The notes beneath the pieces were generated by a model. It was not told the DNA's origin. It did no database searches and was given only the letters and a program-made list of their open reading frames with translations. Positions 38,568 through 51,800 of a stretch of 64,000 nt of DNA are shown here, piece after piece. The stretch's first letter is position 1. The number at the start of each line of letters is the position of its first letter. The stretch is from Pelargonium tetragonum (Eukaryota; Streptophyta; Magnoliopsida; Geraniales; Geraniaceae). The DNA lies in contig JAYMTL010000012.1 of the NCBI GenBank assembly GCA_036897445.1, forward strand, positions 1-64,000, in the 5' to 3' direction. Position numbers and translations under genes: made by a program.

Positions 38568-38583
38568 GAAGTATAGAAGTATA
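38568..38583 (+). repeat. 8-bp tandem duplication
   Basis: GAAGTATA is repeated twice exactly, followed by an A-run of about eight. Confidence 0.75.
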
Positions 38584-40023
38584 AAAAAAAAGAACATTTC
38601 CCTGTTCCCTGTCAGTTTAAAGCTACAAGATTCTAGAGGGTTTTTTGCAAGAGCAATTTTCTAAATAAGAAAACCTTGAGTACTCTATTTCCTTACTTCT
38701 CTGAGCGTATACCTAAGAAACAAGTTTCTAATTATAAATAAATAGAGTATCCTTAAAAAGGGGGAACAATCTAGCGTCAAGATCTTTATAATTCACAAGG
38801 GTTGAAGCATGTGACAGGGTTTTTTTAACTCTGTTTTCATCTAGAACTTATATAAGCACTCAGTTTGCTATATAGTTCACTAAGGGCACTTATTTGAAAG
38901 TTGAGGGAACGGGTAAAATAAATAGGAAGATTTCTTGGTGGTATGTAAAACCCTAGCATGTCTTGGAGGACTTATCTTGCAATATTCAAAAATTTTTGGC
39001 ACCAAAAGAGGCGAAACCCTTATAATTATATACTAGAACTCCTTTACTTAGTTATAGTATCCCCTAACAGGTAAAAAAACTTATATCCAATTCAAAAAAA
39101 ATACAAATAAAAAAGAGGAAGCAGTAGGATTCACAATATTAGCAGGTGGAAACCTCCCCTCTCTATCTCTAGTTAGCTTATAGGTGTCTTTGTTATATTT
39201 TCAAATTCAATCAATAGCTTTGCCATGCTATAAAATATCTGGTATTAGACCCCTTAATTTTGGGGAATAACTGCATTAGTATAAAATTCCCTCTCGTCCG
39301 ATCGATCCGTCCTCTACTTTTTTGGTACAGGCTCCTTTTGTAAACTTTAACACTTGAATTAGATAAGTACTATAGTATCCACGTCTTAATTACGCTTCCA
39401 TGAATATGGTGTAATAACCTGAAATCAAACTCAATTAAGCTTTATTTGTTTATAGAAAAAGCAAGTATACCGGGGTCCTTATATAGATAACCCACAAGTA
39501 TCCAATATTCATTCTAGTAACAGAACCTTTAATGCGAGCTTCTTTCTAGAAAAGTCAAAATACAAACTCACATTAAGAAGTACTTCCCCTTAAGTCAGTG
39601 TAAATCCCTGAATCCGCTACTCCAAATAAGTATAACAATAACAAACCACTTCGTATACTCACGAGACTCCGCTTCTCTAGCTCTTCTGGGAGTACTGGCT
39701 TTATCTCTCTTATACTGCCTCTGCGCTTTGGGATGAAAGGATATTCTCTCTCAAAAGGGTGCTTTCGAAACGTCTATTAACTTCGAAGTGCCCTTTTTTT
39801 GTAGAAGAACTTAGCAATAAGTGCAACACTTAACTCATTCTACCTAAGTAAGCTATTTAGCTAAAGGAAATAAAGGGAACAACGCTAGTTAATGGTGATT
39901 CTACGAGACACTAAGTCTGGTAAATAAGAGTTGAGGATTAAGGAGGAATTACGTATATAGAAGTTGGATTAGCTTACAAAACTTTTTAAAGGATCCTACT
40001 GTAAAGAGAAAGCTGCCCTTTCA

Positions 40024-40096
40024 GGGTGTATAGTTCAGTTGGTAGAACTTTGGACTTTTAACTAAACGACCATAGGTTCAAGCCGTACTGGATCGC
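40024..40096 (+). pseudogene. trnK(UUU)-like relic, copy A
   Basis: The 73 bases align without gaps to plant mitochondrial trnK as I remember it. They begin with the same GGGTGTATAG, keep CAGTTGGTAGA in the D arm, keep the anticodon loop CTTTTAA (anticodon UUU) and keep AGGTTCAAG in the T arm. I count about 19 differences, roughly 74 percent identity. The D stem GTTC/GAAC is fully paired because two changes compensate each other. The acceptor and T stems have mismatches (about 5 of 7 and 3 of 5 pairs) and the anticodon stem has two. The 3' end is the most altered. It is probably not functional. It lies 1.8 kb from the trnW relic and 8.7 kb from copy B. Confidence 0.75.
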
Positions 40097-41879
40097 TTTT
40101 ATAAAGGTCTTGCTTATTGTAAAAAGCCTCTTTCTCTTATGCTGTGTAGTTCTTACTTATCTAGGGATGCTAAGCAGGACTTGTCCTTTGTGTATTGATA
40201 TACCATGTCCTAAAGTCTCTTTTTAGTAGTGTATAATAATAGGAAACCTTGTTTTTGAGACAGAGATTTATGGTAGCAGATATAAAAAACCCTTCTAGTC
40301 AACCTTACTTATTTAATAAAGAAAGAGAAAATCAGTAGTTCTCATTGACCCCTTTTCTTGATAACTCTAGCCTGATATAAGAAAGACTAAAACCTCTAGT
40401 GTTACTTATCAAGGATTTTTTACTAATTGAGATTTGATAAAGGAATAAAAATCTGGAGGAGAGCCCTTCAAAGCATATTAATAAGTAGTTTTGTTGGTAT
40501 ACTTTATTGTGAGTTGAGGGCCCGCTTGCTTGTAAGGTAATGTAAAGTGTAGACTTCGAAGTGGCAAATCTCTAGTGGAGAGGAAGAAAGATTCTTACAG
40601 AGTGGTGAAATAAGGTCAAAATCAAATTATTGAAAATCCTGTTTCTAGATTCATTAGAACAAATTGCTAATACCAAGAATACAAAATCTAAGACTCACCT
40701 TTATTATTACAACAACTCCACTGCCTCAACAACAATTCAGAGAGTAATAAGTTCCTAAACAATCTTAAGGATAGATAATCTGTTAAATCCATTTGTCCTA
40801 ATTTTTATTTAAAGGGCTAAAGGGATACAAGTCGAAAGTTCATATAAGGTAAAGAGTCTTTACTGAAAGCGGTCTTAGAATTGTTAGATTAATAGTAAGC
40901 GAAATAGTTGCCTTTATTAAATTCTATAGGGCTTAACAGTTTTACGTAGTTAGTAAAAGTCTTTATCCCCTTCGTTGTTTAACCCGCCCTTATAAAGCAT
41001 TTGAACTTTAAACGCCTGAAAAATGAATTGACGAGCCGCCGCCGGCGATATGCAGCTTATTTAAAGAACTTAAATCATGCATGGAAATCCGCTAAAAAAG
41101 TTCACATACTTAGCTTATAGTTAACTACTTCATCTTCTATATTATAGTAGATAATTAAGTGTAATGTAAGTTTCTCCTGGTTTCTTCTAGAACTTACAAC
41201 TTATTAAACATTAAGAAAGGCTCTTTTTAAAAAGAAATGCTTTGTGAACCGAGGACTTAGTGGAGCAGTCTTATATGCCCTAGGTCTTTTCCACGAATTG
41301 CTTATAGAATAAAGTTGCATCCCTCTCGGTACTATAACGAGGTTACCTTTTTATACGGTTACATATTTGATATATGCGCTGACTTCCACTTCACTGGCGT
41401 CAAAAAGTGCTACTGAATCTAAACCAAATTTATAACAGGTTGTATCTTTAAAAAGTCTTTTTAAGAAATCCTTTATTTAATTTATATAGTATGCTCCGGT
41501 TTTTGCCTTATGTCAGCTGCTTATTCTTTACCCTATTAAGTAAGGATTTTCACAGCGACTGCTTTCGCAAAAAATGTAAAATCTCAGTGGGCTGCCCTTA
41601 GTAAAATCTTTTTGATAGACCCTGGGTTAGCTCATCTTTCCTATTTATTCTAAATAGGGTTAAATTCAAGGAGTATAAGATCTTTGACTACGTTTTTATA
41701 GTATAATATAGGGCTAAATCCTGAGGAACAAAAGCCTGTCTTCTAAACAGGTTCTGTATGCGAAAATGCTTCCATTTCTTTTATTTTACATGTATATAAA
41801 GCATCAAATTTGGACCGCCTTGACGGACTCTTTTTATGTTCGAGTATTAAGGGCGAGGTAACTATGAAGCTTTTACTTT
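40097..41879. other. Spacer between trnK-like and trnW-like relics
   Basis: About 1.8 kb with no open frame of note and no RNA gene seen. Short A/T-rich inverted words occur, such as CTTTTTAAAAAG near 41.22 kb, but nothing larger. Confidence 0.6.
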
Positions 41880-41954
41880 CGAGTTGTAGATTTGAACCCC
41901 ACAGCATCGAGTTTTTGGAGACCTGCGTTCTATCCCGAAGTAAACTAGGAGCTC
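41880..41954 (-). pseudogene. trnW(CCA)-like relic
   Basis: Read on the minus strand, the element aligns over its whole length to plant organelle (plastid-type) trnW from memory. The 5' part GAGCTCCTAGTT compares with GCGCTCTTAGTT. TTCGG and TAGAACG of the D arm are kept, the anticodon loop region GGTCTCCAAAA with anticodon CCA is exact, and GGTTCAAATC of the T arm is kept. I need about three small indels: one A after the anticodon loop, one G before the T loop and one lost C after it. These break the anticodon and T stems, and the acceptor no longer pairs well. Identity is roughly three quarters. It looks like a dead gene. In plants mitochondrial trnW is usually of plastid origin. Confidence 0.75.
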
Positions 41955-44900
41955 TTAACTGTGCTAACCAATAAATTTTGGTTCTGTTCTCACTATTTAT
42001 GTCTAGTAGTTTTTATGAGTACACGTTTTACGCAGAAATGAGATAAAAGAGCCACTATTTCTCTAATCACTTCTGTAGGATCTTGCCCTCGTTATAATTC
42101 CGCAAGCAGGCCCGATTTAGGCTTTTACGCGCCACGGGGTTCGTAGTATCTCTTGCCTATTTTGACTTTAAAGTCTTTTGATCTGGAGCCTTCAAAACAA
42201 CTTCTGGGAATAGATCCCCCTTTGTTATTTTTAGGTAAAGTGCTAAGTTTTAAGGAAGCTAGCCGTCCATACTAAGACTCTAAACTAATAACAAATTAAC
42301 TAGAGATTCATTCCTTAAGGAGGTCCTGATTTAGTGAAGCTTTTTATAAGTACTAGAACCGGGCCCCTTTGGCTTAAAAAGTCGCTGATTTAAAAACCCT
42401 ATGCTTCCTCACACGGGGTAATTTTAAGTTTTATATATCCAACGCACTTTCTGGGAACTAACTAATACATTATTGCTTGTGGTTGTCAAAAGGGCCTCAC
42501 CCTTGAAAGCCTTTATATTATACAAAAACTTTTTTTGTATCTCTTAATTAACAGCTCCGTACTCTAAAAACTCTGTAAGCTCCAAGTTCAAAAAGCTCGC
42601 TCTAATTATACTTTAATCTGTCTAAAAAGTTTCTTTCTAAAAAGACTCTGGGAGTTTTTAGTAAACGACTTATTCAAAATTAGCGCTTCTAAAAGGAGTT
42701 TACAGTTTTAGTACTAAACTCTATGGAATGCTTTTTATTCGCGCTAGACAATTATAGCATTTGTTTTTATAATGGGGCATATTTCTTCTCTAAAATAGGT
42801 AACAAAAGGTAGATATCTTCAATACCGAGTAGCAACTCTTAATAATTTATAAAAAAAATCTTTATAAACTTTAATACTTCAAATTAATTGTAACTAGCTT
42901 CTAAAGGCAATTCTTAAGTGTGCTAATTTTTTGTATTCTGTTTCCTATTATACTAAACTAAGCGTTTAAAGTGCTTCCTTATGTCTCTATAGATTTTTGG
43001 CGAGCTCTTTACTTTAGATGTTATACTAAGATTTGTTTTTAGTAAGTAAACAACCAGCCACCCTTTATCGTAAGACCTACCCAGAACTCAATTACTATTA
43101 GAAGCTGGATTCTGTACCTCCGCATACACCCTTATAAATAACCAACATCGGGAAAAGAGCTCCCCTTTACTTAAAAATCCTAATTAAGAAAAACTCTTTA
43201 ATAGACCTGTAAAACACCTTTCTTTAGTTTACCCCTCAAGTTTCTTTAACCAAAATCCAAATACAAAAAGGAAAGGATTAGGTTATAATCGCAGTAACTC
43301 CTTATAGTTTAGTCTTAAAGAACCCTTTCTTAAGCTCAAACTGGAAACACCAAGACCTACAAAAACTTTTACATTGCCTTATAACTCGTTACACTTTATT
43401 TAAACCCCAGGCCGGGAAGAAACCGATCTTTACCAATATATACTTAACATACCTAGGACACTACAAACTTTGTTTTTACAAAGGTACTTTATAAAGGGGA
43501 CTCTTTATTAGCTAGACACCCAACCTTTCTTTTTTTCTTAACTTCCTATTTAGGAAGTAGAGTACTTTCAAACAAAACAAACAAAAGAACTTAGGACAAC
43601 AAAGATAGATTCATTATAACTACACCGTGTAACCTAAGCAGTTTCCAAGCCCTAAAACGTGATTTAATGTACCCCATAACCCCTACACTAGAACTTTTAT
43701 ACCTATTCACCTTAATCCAGAAACTTCCTAACTTACAAATGAAAATCAGAACCACAGGGAAATCTCTACCTAGCAATCTCCCCTATTTTATTCCTTCAGC
43801 ACCTTACAATAACTATCCGAATTGGAATTTTAGAAACAAAAGTACGAAAAAAGGGGCAGCGACTAATCTCCCTCCCAACAAACTTAGTCCTAGATATTAC
43901 GTAACATACGATGAAAAGCACTCGCCTTTGCAGTTTATTTGACTTGGAAATTTGAGTGTTCTTACATCCCTTAGAAGTTATACCAAAAACTTTGATACGA
44001 AATGATCCTTATTTTTAGGGTTCCCCGGCTCATTCGGTGGTTCCTGAGTAGATAGATAAACTATTCTTAGGTCGGTTTTGACAGCTTGAGATAAAGGTAT
44101 ATTCCTCCTGCTCTTATCGTTATAGAGGAAACAAACTCAATAAGGTTAGGCAGGAACGTTACGAACTGAAGGATCAAAAAAGGAGGTTAATGCGCAGAGC
44201 AGAGTAGTATAAAGAATCTCGTACTTACGTTATAGACACTAGAAAAGGCAGGCTCTTATTTACTAGAAATTCCTTACTTCGTTGACTTTTTGAGCTCTAA
44301 CTTAGCAGGAATCCCTTCTTAAGAAAGCCTTGTGGGGACTTATTACACGGAATCAGGAACAGAGGAAAAGGCTTTCACTTCAAGTTCTCTACACTTTCTA
44401 ATGTATTTATTATCTGTAAAAATCGGAAACCTGAAACCAAAGGACACAAAAGCTTGATCTCTTACGAAGACTCTAAATACAATATACATTTTAACTGCCT
44501 TGCTTCTAAAATTCCTGCGATTCTTTTTCTTCTTTTTGTTTAAGCTTTCCCCCCGCTTTGGGTTTTTCCCAAACCAAAATAAGAGCGCGCTGAGTAGGAA
44601 CTTTTTAAAAGTTTTTAGGTCAGGTAAAATTTAATTACAACAAAAAGGAAAGGTATCTAAGTGTAAAGTATTGCCCTCTTTTATTTAAAAGAGTCATTTT
44701 GAAATCCATTCAAGATCAGGAACCCTACTTTTTAAGAATCTAAGCTTTTTGTAAAATTCCCATTTTTGTTGGATTTATTCTCTGTTATTTGTATCCACTG
44801 AAACAAGTAAAACTTAAGCGGGCCCTAATTAAAGAGGAATACTCTTTGATTTTTGGAAAAAGCAAAGCTTCCTGAGTAGTTGACTATTAATAGTAAGCAA

Positions 44901-47860
44901 GTTTACAAACTATAGAAATAAAGATTTATCAGAATTGGACTTGCATATTAGTAAAAACTAAGACCCCTTATTTACCACTTAACCTACTCCTACTCGACGG
45001 GATAAAAATCCCCCACACAGGGATACAGAATTGCTTTCACACAAAGCTACACTTCGTACCCGATTATAAAATGGCATGCTTCTAACGAAAGACTTATCTC
45101 TGAAAATTCTTTTCATCCGCAAAATACTTAACTATATTGTAAAAGCTCTTAATTAAAGAAAACATTTTTGTCAAGGAATGCTTCAAAAAAAGACCTGTAC
45201 GTTTACCCTTAACTTACTTAATTAGATATATTATTACTAGATAGGGGTTTCTTTTATTATAGGAGATTTTCTTTTAAATCTATCCTGGAAATGCCTTGCT
45301 AGCAGACCAGAGTCGAGGTTTTCTGGGTAAAGCGGAGTCATCCCGAAATGGAACTTATTTTAAGTCCATTTTGAGTAAAGTAACCCAGCAGCGGAATCTT
45401 CCGGTGTAAAACTAAATTAGCAGAATCCACCTAGAATCTTTTTTGTTAACCCTTATTTAGATAGAGAAAAAAGGACTTTTATAATCCTATTGAAGAGTTC
45501 CAATTCTTGATATTTAGACTTCTATGTAAAAAGAAGCATATTAACTCAACTATTTCTAGATCTAATTGTATTGATAAAAGGACCCCCTTTTTTTTAGCGG
45601 CTTTAACTCCCGAATTTTTAAGTTTATTATATAAGGATTCTCCCTTGTGTGTTATTAACAACTCTACTTTATAATAAAGAACAAAAGATTTTTTTACGCT
45701 TTTATTCCAACGTATATTACTCTATTAGGAATTGAGCACTCCTAGAAGAACGCTTCTTAAAAATCAAAAATTCAAAAGAATGCCTCATCAAAAGCAACTA
45801 ACTCCTTACTTTTCTTTTTGAGACATCTTATGAAAAAGTGTTTACTTGTTAAAGCTCTTAATTCCTAAAGGAATTACCTGCTTCTAGTAGAGAATTTTTG
45901 TAAAGTCTGATCAATAAAAAAAAGGCAATATTATATACACTTGAATGAAATCCTACTCCCAAAACCAAATAGAAAAAGTGCTATCCTCCCATTATAGAAT
46001 AATGAGAGCCTTTTTCGAACCAAGAAACGTTAATTTCCAGTTTTCGTGAAGGTGAGGGTAAATCGAGAAATCCCCTTTGTTTCTGAGCCCCTATAAAAAC
46101 TAAAAGCACAAATCCGATACAGCCCTAAAAAGAAAGGAAGCCTTTTCGATGTATTTACCTAAATATTTTAGGATTTTTTTTAGGCATATACCCCTTTGTT
46201 CTTATCATTTAAAGAGGAAGGAGCCTAAAGAAATAGAGAAGTGGTCTATGTTACCGACTGAAGGGTACCAAACAAAGGAGGTTAATATTAGATATTATAA
46301 AGAACAAATCTACTTACCTTATGACTTGCTTTCCTTGTTAACCATAAAAATGAAGACAAAAGTTCTCACAACATGTAAAAAAGACCCTATACTATATTAA
46401 AAAAGACTGGAATACTAAAAGACTAGCACAAATAATTAAGAAAAGACTTCATCAAGTCCTCTACTTTTAACTGGAATACCTATCCTCCGAAGCTTCTTTG
46501 TAGGCTATTGTAGCTATTAGTATTAGGAAGTTATAGTTAGTAATAATATAGAGTTAGAATACTAGGACTTTAACAGTTGTTCTTATTGTTATAGTATAGG
46601 TAAATTAGAATTGTCTTTTTTTAAGGGGATTCCTCTAGCCTTTTGTAGTTCTTGACATTGGAGGAATTTGTATAACAGATAAAGACGGAAGACTTTTATA
46701 AAGAGGATGGGGTATCAGAAGAAAAGGGACATAAAGAACCCGCGAATACGTGTTATGGTACAGTCTTTTCCTTAGGTTTTGACTCTAAATTATTAAAAGT
46801 AATCCACTAGATTCTGAGTTGAATACACTAAATTACAAGTAAACTATGAGCGACAAACAGATAATTATCCATAGAAAAAAAAGAACAAAGGAGCCTTTCC
46901 TTAGGCCTTAAGATTTACCCTTTTCAAGGACTGCACAACTTAGCCCTCTAGTCGCTTCTATATTCTATTCTTTAGGATAGCACAAATTAAGGAAGTGGTC
47001 CGTTTAAGTATAAAAAGCTTGGGCGAAGATTTCCTGCAACTTTAAGAGTCGAATACTTCCTTTACAGTAAAGGGGAGCTCCTGTATAAGTTTCGAATGAA
47101 GTAAGTAGGAAACAGACAGATCAAATAGAAAGATTGAGCTTCTAAGGGGGCTTGAGTATGTTCTACTAAAATAGACAGAGCACATAATACAGCTATTTCA
47201 AGTACTTTTCAAGGGATCCTTATACCTTCTAACAGAAACAGAGAGCAGTTCGTAGAGGCACCTATTTTCAGTTTGCTGATTAGATTAGAATGAACTATAT
47301 ATCTATGAGTATTCCACCTTAAAAGTGTTTAACCGCATTAGAGGATTAAACTCTACTATCCCTGCCAGCCCCTATTTTTATTAGTTAACTTATTACTCAC
47401 CAGTATCACCACTCGGGGTTTAGTCCTCCTTTGTTATCCTTTAAACCTCTTCGCTACATAGAATTTTTTTAGGTCTTACAGAACTGATAAGACAAAGTAA
47501 ACGGTTTAGCTTTCATTCAGTAAAAAAAGAAGGATTTAGTATAATATTATACTACAGTAAGCAGGATAAAATCTATTTATACTTTAGGAATTCCAAAACT
47601 CAAAAAGATACCACACCTCATTCTTGATAAAATATTCTTCCCGATAGGCTAACTAACTAACCCTTCAGTATTCTATTTACTTGTTTTCCGTATGCCAAGC
47701 TTGCCTTGCTTTACTGCGCCCGCCTCCTTTCAATAAAGCCTCTCGAAAGAGTATCCCCATTCCGAATATAATTATAAAGAAACTCCTCTACTTAGGGTAG
47801 GGTTTTTATTAGAAAGTATTGTCTCGGAAAGGTTTAGTCGATCCGGGGTATCCAACAAAA

Positions 47861-47894
47861 GAGCTCTTAAAAATTCCAAAGGTTCAAGTCCTAT
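47861..47894 (+). pseudogene. Possible trnK-like 3' fragment
   Basis: GAGCTCTTAA followed after a short gap by AAAGG, TTCAAGT and CCTAT recalls the anticodon loop and T arm of trnK, with about three bases missing in the variable loop. Four of five T-stem pairs can form. Upstream there is no convincing D arm and downstream no acceptor. Its position 0.9 kb before copy B makes a shared origin thinkable, but a chance match is also possible. Confidence 0.22.
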
Positions 47895-48560
47895 CACTTA
47901 CAATTATTAAAAAGAAAATTCCGCGCTGCCCTGTGATAAACCTGAAGCATAGATTATCTTTCCCGAGATACTTCACAAGGGTGGGGTTTCTGTCTTTTTG
48001 CTAATGCTTCTGAAAGCAAGAGTTTACACTTTTTTGAAGAACCAAGTGTCCTGGTTGATGAAAGGATACAGTTTCCTCGATGCTTTACCCCGGGCTGCAA
48101 AGTTTCATAAAAGAAAGCTATCAAATTCCTATTAGATAAAGATAAACTCTTAACTTAGATTTGAAACCTGTTTATACCAATTTGATTGCAACTAGGCTTG
48201 GGTACTACTTAGTTTATTTAAGCTTGATAGATAAGTCTCCACCCGGCCCACTCTCAAAAAGCAGGATTCTCCATCCTCTATAACTTAAACTTACCAAACC
48301 TATCTCTTTTTGATAGTTATTAAAGGTCAAATTATTGTATAAATGTAAGTGTTAGTACCTTTTTCTAAACAAAATAAAACCCCACTTTGTATCCGTGCCA
48401 AGCTTACGCTTTTTTAACTCAAACTTTCCTTATTGAAACTAAAAAGATCCTGTATTTTCAATTACATTCTTAATTTAATAACATAAATCTTCTATAAAGC
48501 CTCCCCCTTACCCGAGCTCTCCCACGCTTGATGCCTCCCTGACTGAATATATAAGTAAGC

Positions 48561-48580
48561 GTATACCTAAATAGGTATAC
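48561..48580. other. Perfect 9-bp hairpin
   Basis: GTATACCTA, AA, TAGGTATAC form nine uninterrupted pairs with a 2-base loop, 166 bases before the trnK-like copy B. It could be a cruciform or a remnant of a processing signal. No gene uses it visibly. Confidence 0.55.
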
Positions 48581-48746
48581 CTTTTACGTATTAAAAAAAT
48601 CCAAAGGTTTTGCAAAGTTTACCAGACGTTTCTAAGGGTATATTCGCCCACGAGATCCAAGGTCCAGCCACCTCACGTACTTGAGCAGTATATATTATTG
48701 TCGATAACTACAAAGGGCTCAAGAAAAAGGAAACGCTTTTTTCAGT

Positions 48747-48819
48747 GGGTGTAGAGCTTAGTTGGTAGAACATTGAGCTTTTAAGCTAGCGACTGCGGGT
48801 TCAAGTGGTGCTAAACCCA
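48747..48819 (+). pseudogene. trnK(UUU)-like relic, copy B
   Basis: A gap-free 73-base match to remembered plant mitochondrial trnK with about 14 differences, near 81 percent identity. GGGTGTA, AGTTGGTAGA, CATTG, the loop CTTTTAA with anticodon UUU, GGTTCAAGT and the ending ACCCA are kept. The acceptor stem still pairs at six of seven positions and the discriminator is A. The anticodon stem is disrupted at its loop end, the T stem has two G-G oppositions from a CC to GG change, and the D stem has a C-A mismatch. It is better preserved than copy A but still probably dead. It shares the G to A change in the D stem (GAAC) with copy A. Confidence 0.75.
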
Positions 48820-51800
48820 GGGAGACTTGTACTTATATTTTATAGAAAAATAAGACTTCCTGAGGAACTGTTATAGCTCTCAACTTATATCAGCAAACTG
48901 TTGAGATAGATAACCCTTCCTTTACTGCGTTCCCAAAAGAGGGAGCCCCTTGTATTTTTGAATCTATTCCTTTCTCAAAGTACTCTATTTGGGTTGGGAA
49001 TTCATTTTTTAGAAGACATACACTCTTAATCTTTCCCTTTGATTTTATTCGAGTACTCGTGGGTTGCTTTAGGGGATAATAGCCTGCTCTAGTTTAGAAG
49101 ATCAAATAACTACCTTAACACACGGTTAGGTATTATTCACACAAACTAAACTTAGACTCTCGAAAATGACGCGCACCGGCCTCTCTTTGTTTTGTTTATC
49201 TATAAAAACTAAAAAGTACTTACTTGCTTATGTACAAGTAGGCTATATCTCATTTATTGGGATTCAGCACGTAAAAAAAATACGAATGTAGGATGTCTCT
49301 CCTAATGGGTTGAATAATATATAGTATATATGAACAAAAAGGATCCCCTAAAAAGATGACTTCTTTTTTAAGCACGCGTCTAGATAAGAATCTCTAATTT
49401 GATTTACCTTCCTGCAATTGGGAATAGCCTTACACAAGTGTTAGGAATGAATAGGGGAACAGGAAAGAAATATACAAGAAAAAACTAAGTTGGATTAGAC
49501 TTGAAACCGGGACAACTCTGGGAATTATACTATGCTTGAACTTTATTTACCAGGATCTCCTAACCAATGAGATCCTTCCGAGTAAACAGAAATTAACGGA
49601 TACTTTTAACTGGGCTTGAAAACCTGCTTGATAAAGGATTGTTATTTTACAAATTTAATATGGAAGCTACAAAAGATATAGAAAAATTACAACCAACTAA
49701 TTATTCAAATAAAACGAGATTAGAGTAATCAACCTTTATGACCCTGACTAATAAAAGCATACAAATACCCGGGCTATTAATCAAGAAGAACCACTCTTAC
49801 TAAGACAGAACTTTTTGAAATTAACTATACTTCAGTACTATAGAAAAAACTATAAGAAGGTAATGTAATTAATTAAATCTGAAAATGAAACTAGATTGCG
49901 CGTAACTAGTAATGAAGCAACTTACGGAAAGGGTCTCTTTATATAAAGAAGTTTTTTTTTATATCCTATACTTAGTCAATACGAAAAGTGAATAAGTTTA
50001 CCTCCATTTTCTTTCCTTTTTGGTATGTTCTGTAGCATATGCTAGGGTTCTATTTCTAGCTAAAGTTACTAATATCAGTAAAAACCTGAGTTCTTAAATA
50101 AATATATTATATATTGATTGATTTAACTAAAAACTTAGTTATCGCTTCTATCTGTTTGATACTAGTTTCCTTACTTGACTAACCTTGTTCTAGCAGAAAA
50201 CCTAAAATAAAAAAGAAACGTTGGATTAATATATTACACTATATGTTAAGAAAAAGGGTATTAAGCTGCGAATTCCTAGTGACTTAATAGATTCACAATT
50301 CCTACTCAGAATGCTCCTATGCATGCTCGCCTTAAGTTTAGTTTAATTCAGTACGGATTCCCTAAATTAATAAACGCAGAATCCTTTTATTTATAAGATT
50401 AGGGGAAAAGTATATAGAACTGCCTTACTCTTGTATTCCATAGCAAAGTAAGTTTTGTAATATTTCCTTTTTCATCGCCGGGAAACTTGTACTGCCATAA
50501 AAGGAGATTCTCGTTTCTAAACTTCTTAACTAGAGACCTTAGTAAGTTCTATCTAAGCAATCTTAACTGTTCCAACCTATGCTTTGACAAGACTGCGTTT
50601 TTTTAAAGGGGCCCCTTCTAGAGTCAAGGGCTTGGAATTGCGGTTTTTCACTGTCTCCATAAAGTACCAACCTCGGCTTATAGAACAAAAAGTAAGACTT
50701 TACCTAATGTTTAATTTGAATTTAGTTTTGGAACCGGGGTTGCTCTATAATCTTATAACGATCTAAATTTTGTTTTCTACTTTGACTGCGTATTGCTGAG
50801 TTGTATATGATCCTGATGCTATTTATAAGACATGTATTTCTTTTCTCGCTTTTGGCTAGAATCCTGAGTACTAAATTTTTTTTGTCAATATACAAGAATT
50901 GCCCCTTAATAACAAAATTTTTGTAAATAGAAGGATATAACCGGGGGTTCCATAAGAGTTTTATTTCTTAGTTTGCTTAATTCATAAGTATGTTTAATAG
51001 ATTTTAAGTAATATTTAGTGTTATCTACTAAATACTAAGGCATTAACACTATAGACTATCTAAGACTAAAAATTTCTTTCAATGGAATAACACTAGCTCC
51101 ACTTCCTATCTCCAGGGATAAGAGTACATTAGCTACAGGCAACAAGAGTAGAGGTATAGCTAAGAAGACTAAGAAAGCTCAGAAGAGTCTAGCTCTAAAG
51201 AAAATTAACAAAAGAGTCAATAAGAAGTAGGTCAACAGAAAGTGAGTGGGTAACGGTCAGATCGCTAAAAAGTTTTTAGGTAGGGAGACGTAAGTAAGGT
51301 CCGGACTGTATCGTAGGTAAAAATAGGAGACTCATCACGTTTATCTAAAGGTCCTTCCTTAAAAGCAGGTCAAGGTATAGAGAATTCTAAAAGGTGCGAA
51401 TCCGCGCATGCTAGTTTACGAAAACTGCTTTACCCCTCAGCTATCTATCTCGAGAAAATCTCCTCTACAAGTCACCTTTGACTTTCAACCTAGTGTTTGC
51501 TTTAATCAAATGTAATAGTAAAGTCTTTTCCACAGAGAAACCCTATTTGCTACAAGAGATTTTTTAATACTAAAATAAACCTAAAGTTTTTTCCTTTCGT
51601 ATAATAAATAAATGAGATAGACTTTTTTTTGCTTAGTATACCGTAAATTGATACTTTGTTAAAAGCTTTACAGACAGAGCAAAACTTTTTCTAATATATC
51701 TAAGAGATTCCCGTTTAGTCTTACCTAAAAGTTCTGCTTTGATATGAAATTGGTGATCAAGAGTCTAAACTTCACGGAGAGGCCTGGCCCCATTAGTTTA

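Larger units (their letters stand above)
32809..40023. other. Gene-free spacer
   Basis: No gene is recognised. The stretch holds a Lys/Ala-rich small open frame (33187-33330), tandem duplications at 33900-33917, 34852-34869 and 38568-38583, a 16-base AT run at 36792-36807, and a 6-bp hairpin at 36897-36913 (GGCCTC with GAGGCC around TGTTC). The 77-codon ATG frame at 36522-36755 (+) is fairly even in amino-acid composition, with several Arg, Ala and Cys codons, but matches nothing I know. Confidence 0.6.
41955..48746. other. Gene-free spacer
   Basis: No gene is recognised over 6.8 kb. The longest open frame is 91 codons at 43667-43942 (+), with Asn, Pro and Lys in its second half (a part reads NKSTKKGAATN) and no known relative. 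A trnK-like fragment lies at 47861-47894 and a perfect 9-bp hairpin at 48561-48580. Confidence 0.6.

Noticed and set aside
49496-49545. Minus-strand GGTTTCAAGTC, like a T loop with one extra T
   Set aside because: It needs an insertion and gives no stem; too weak to call.
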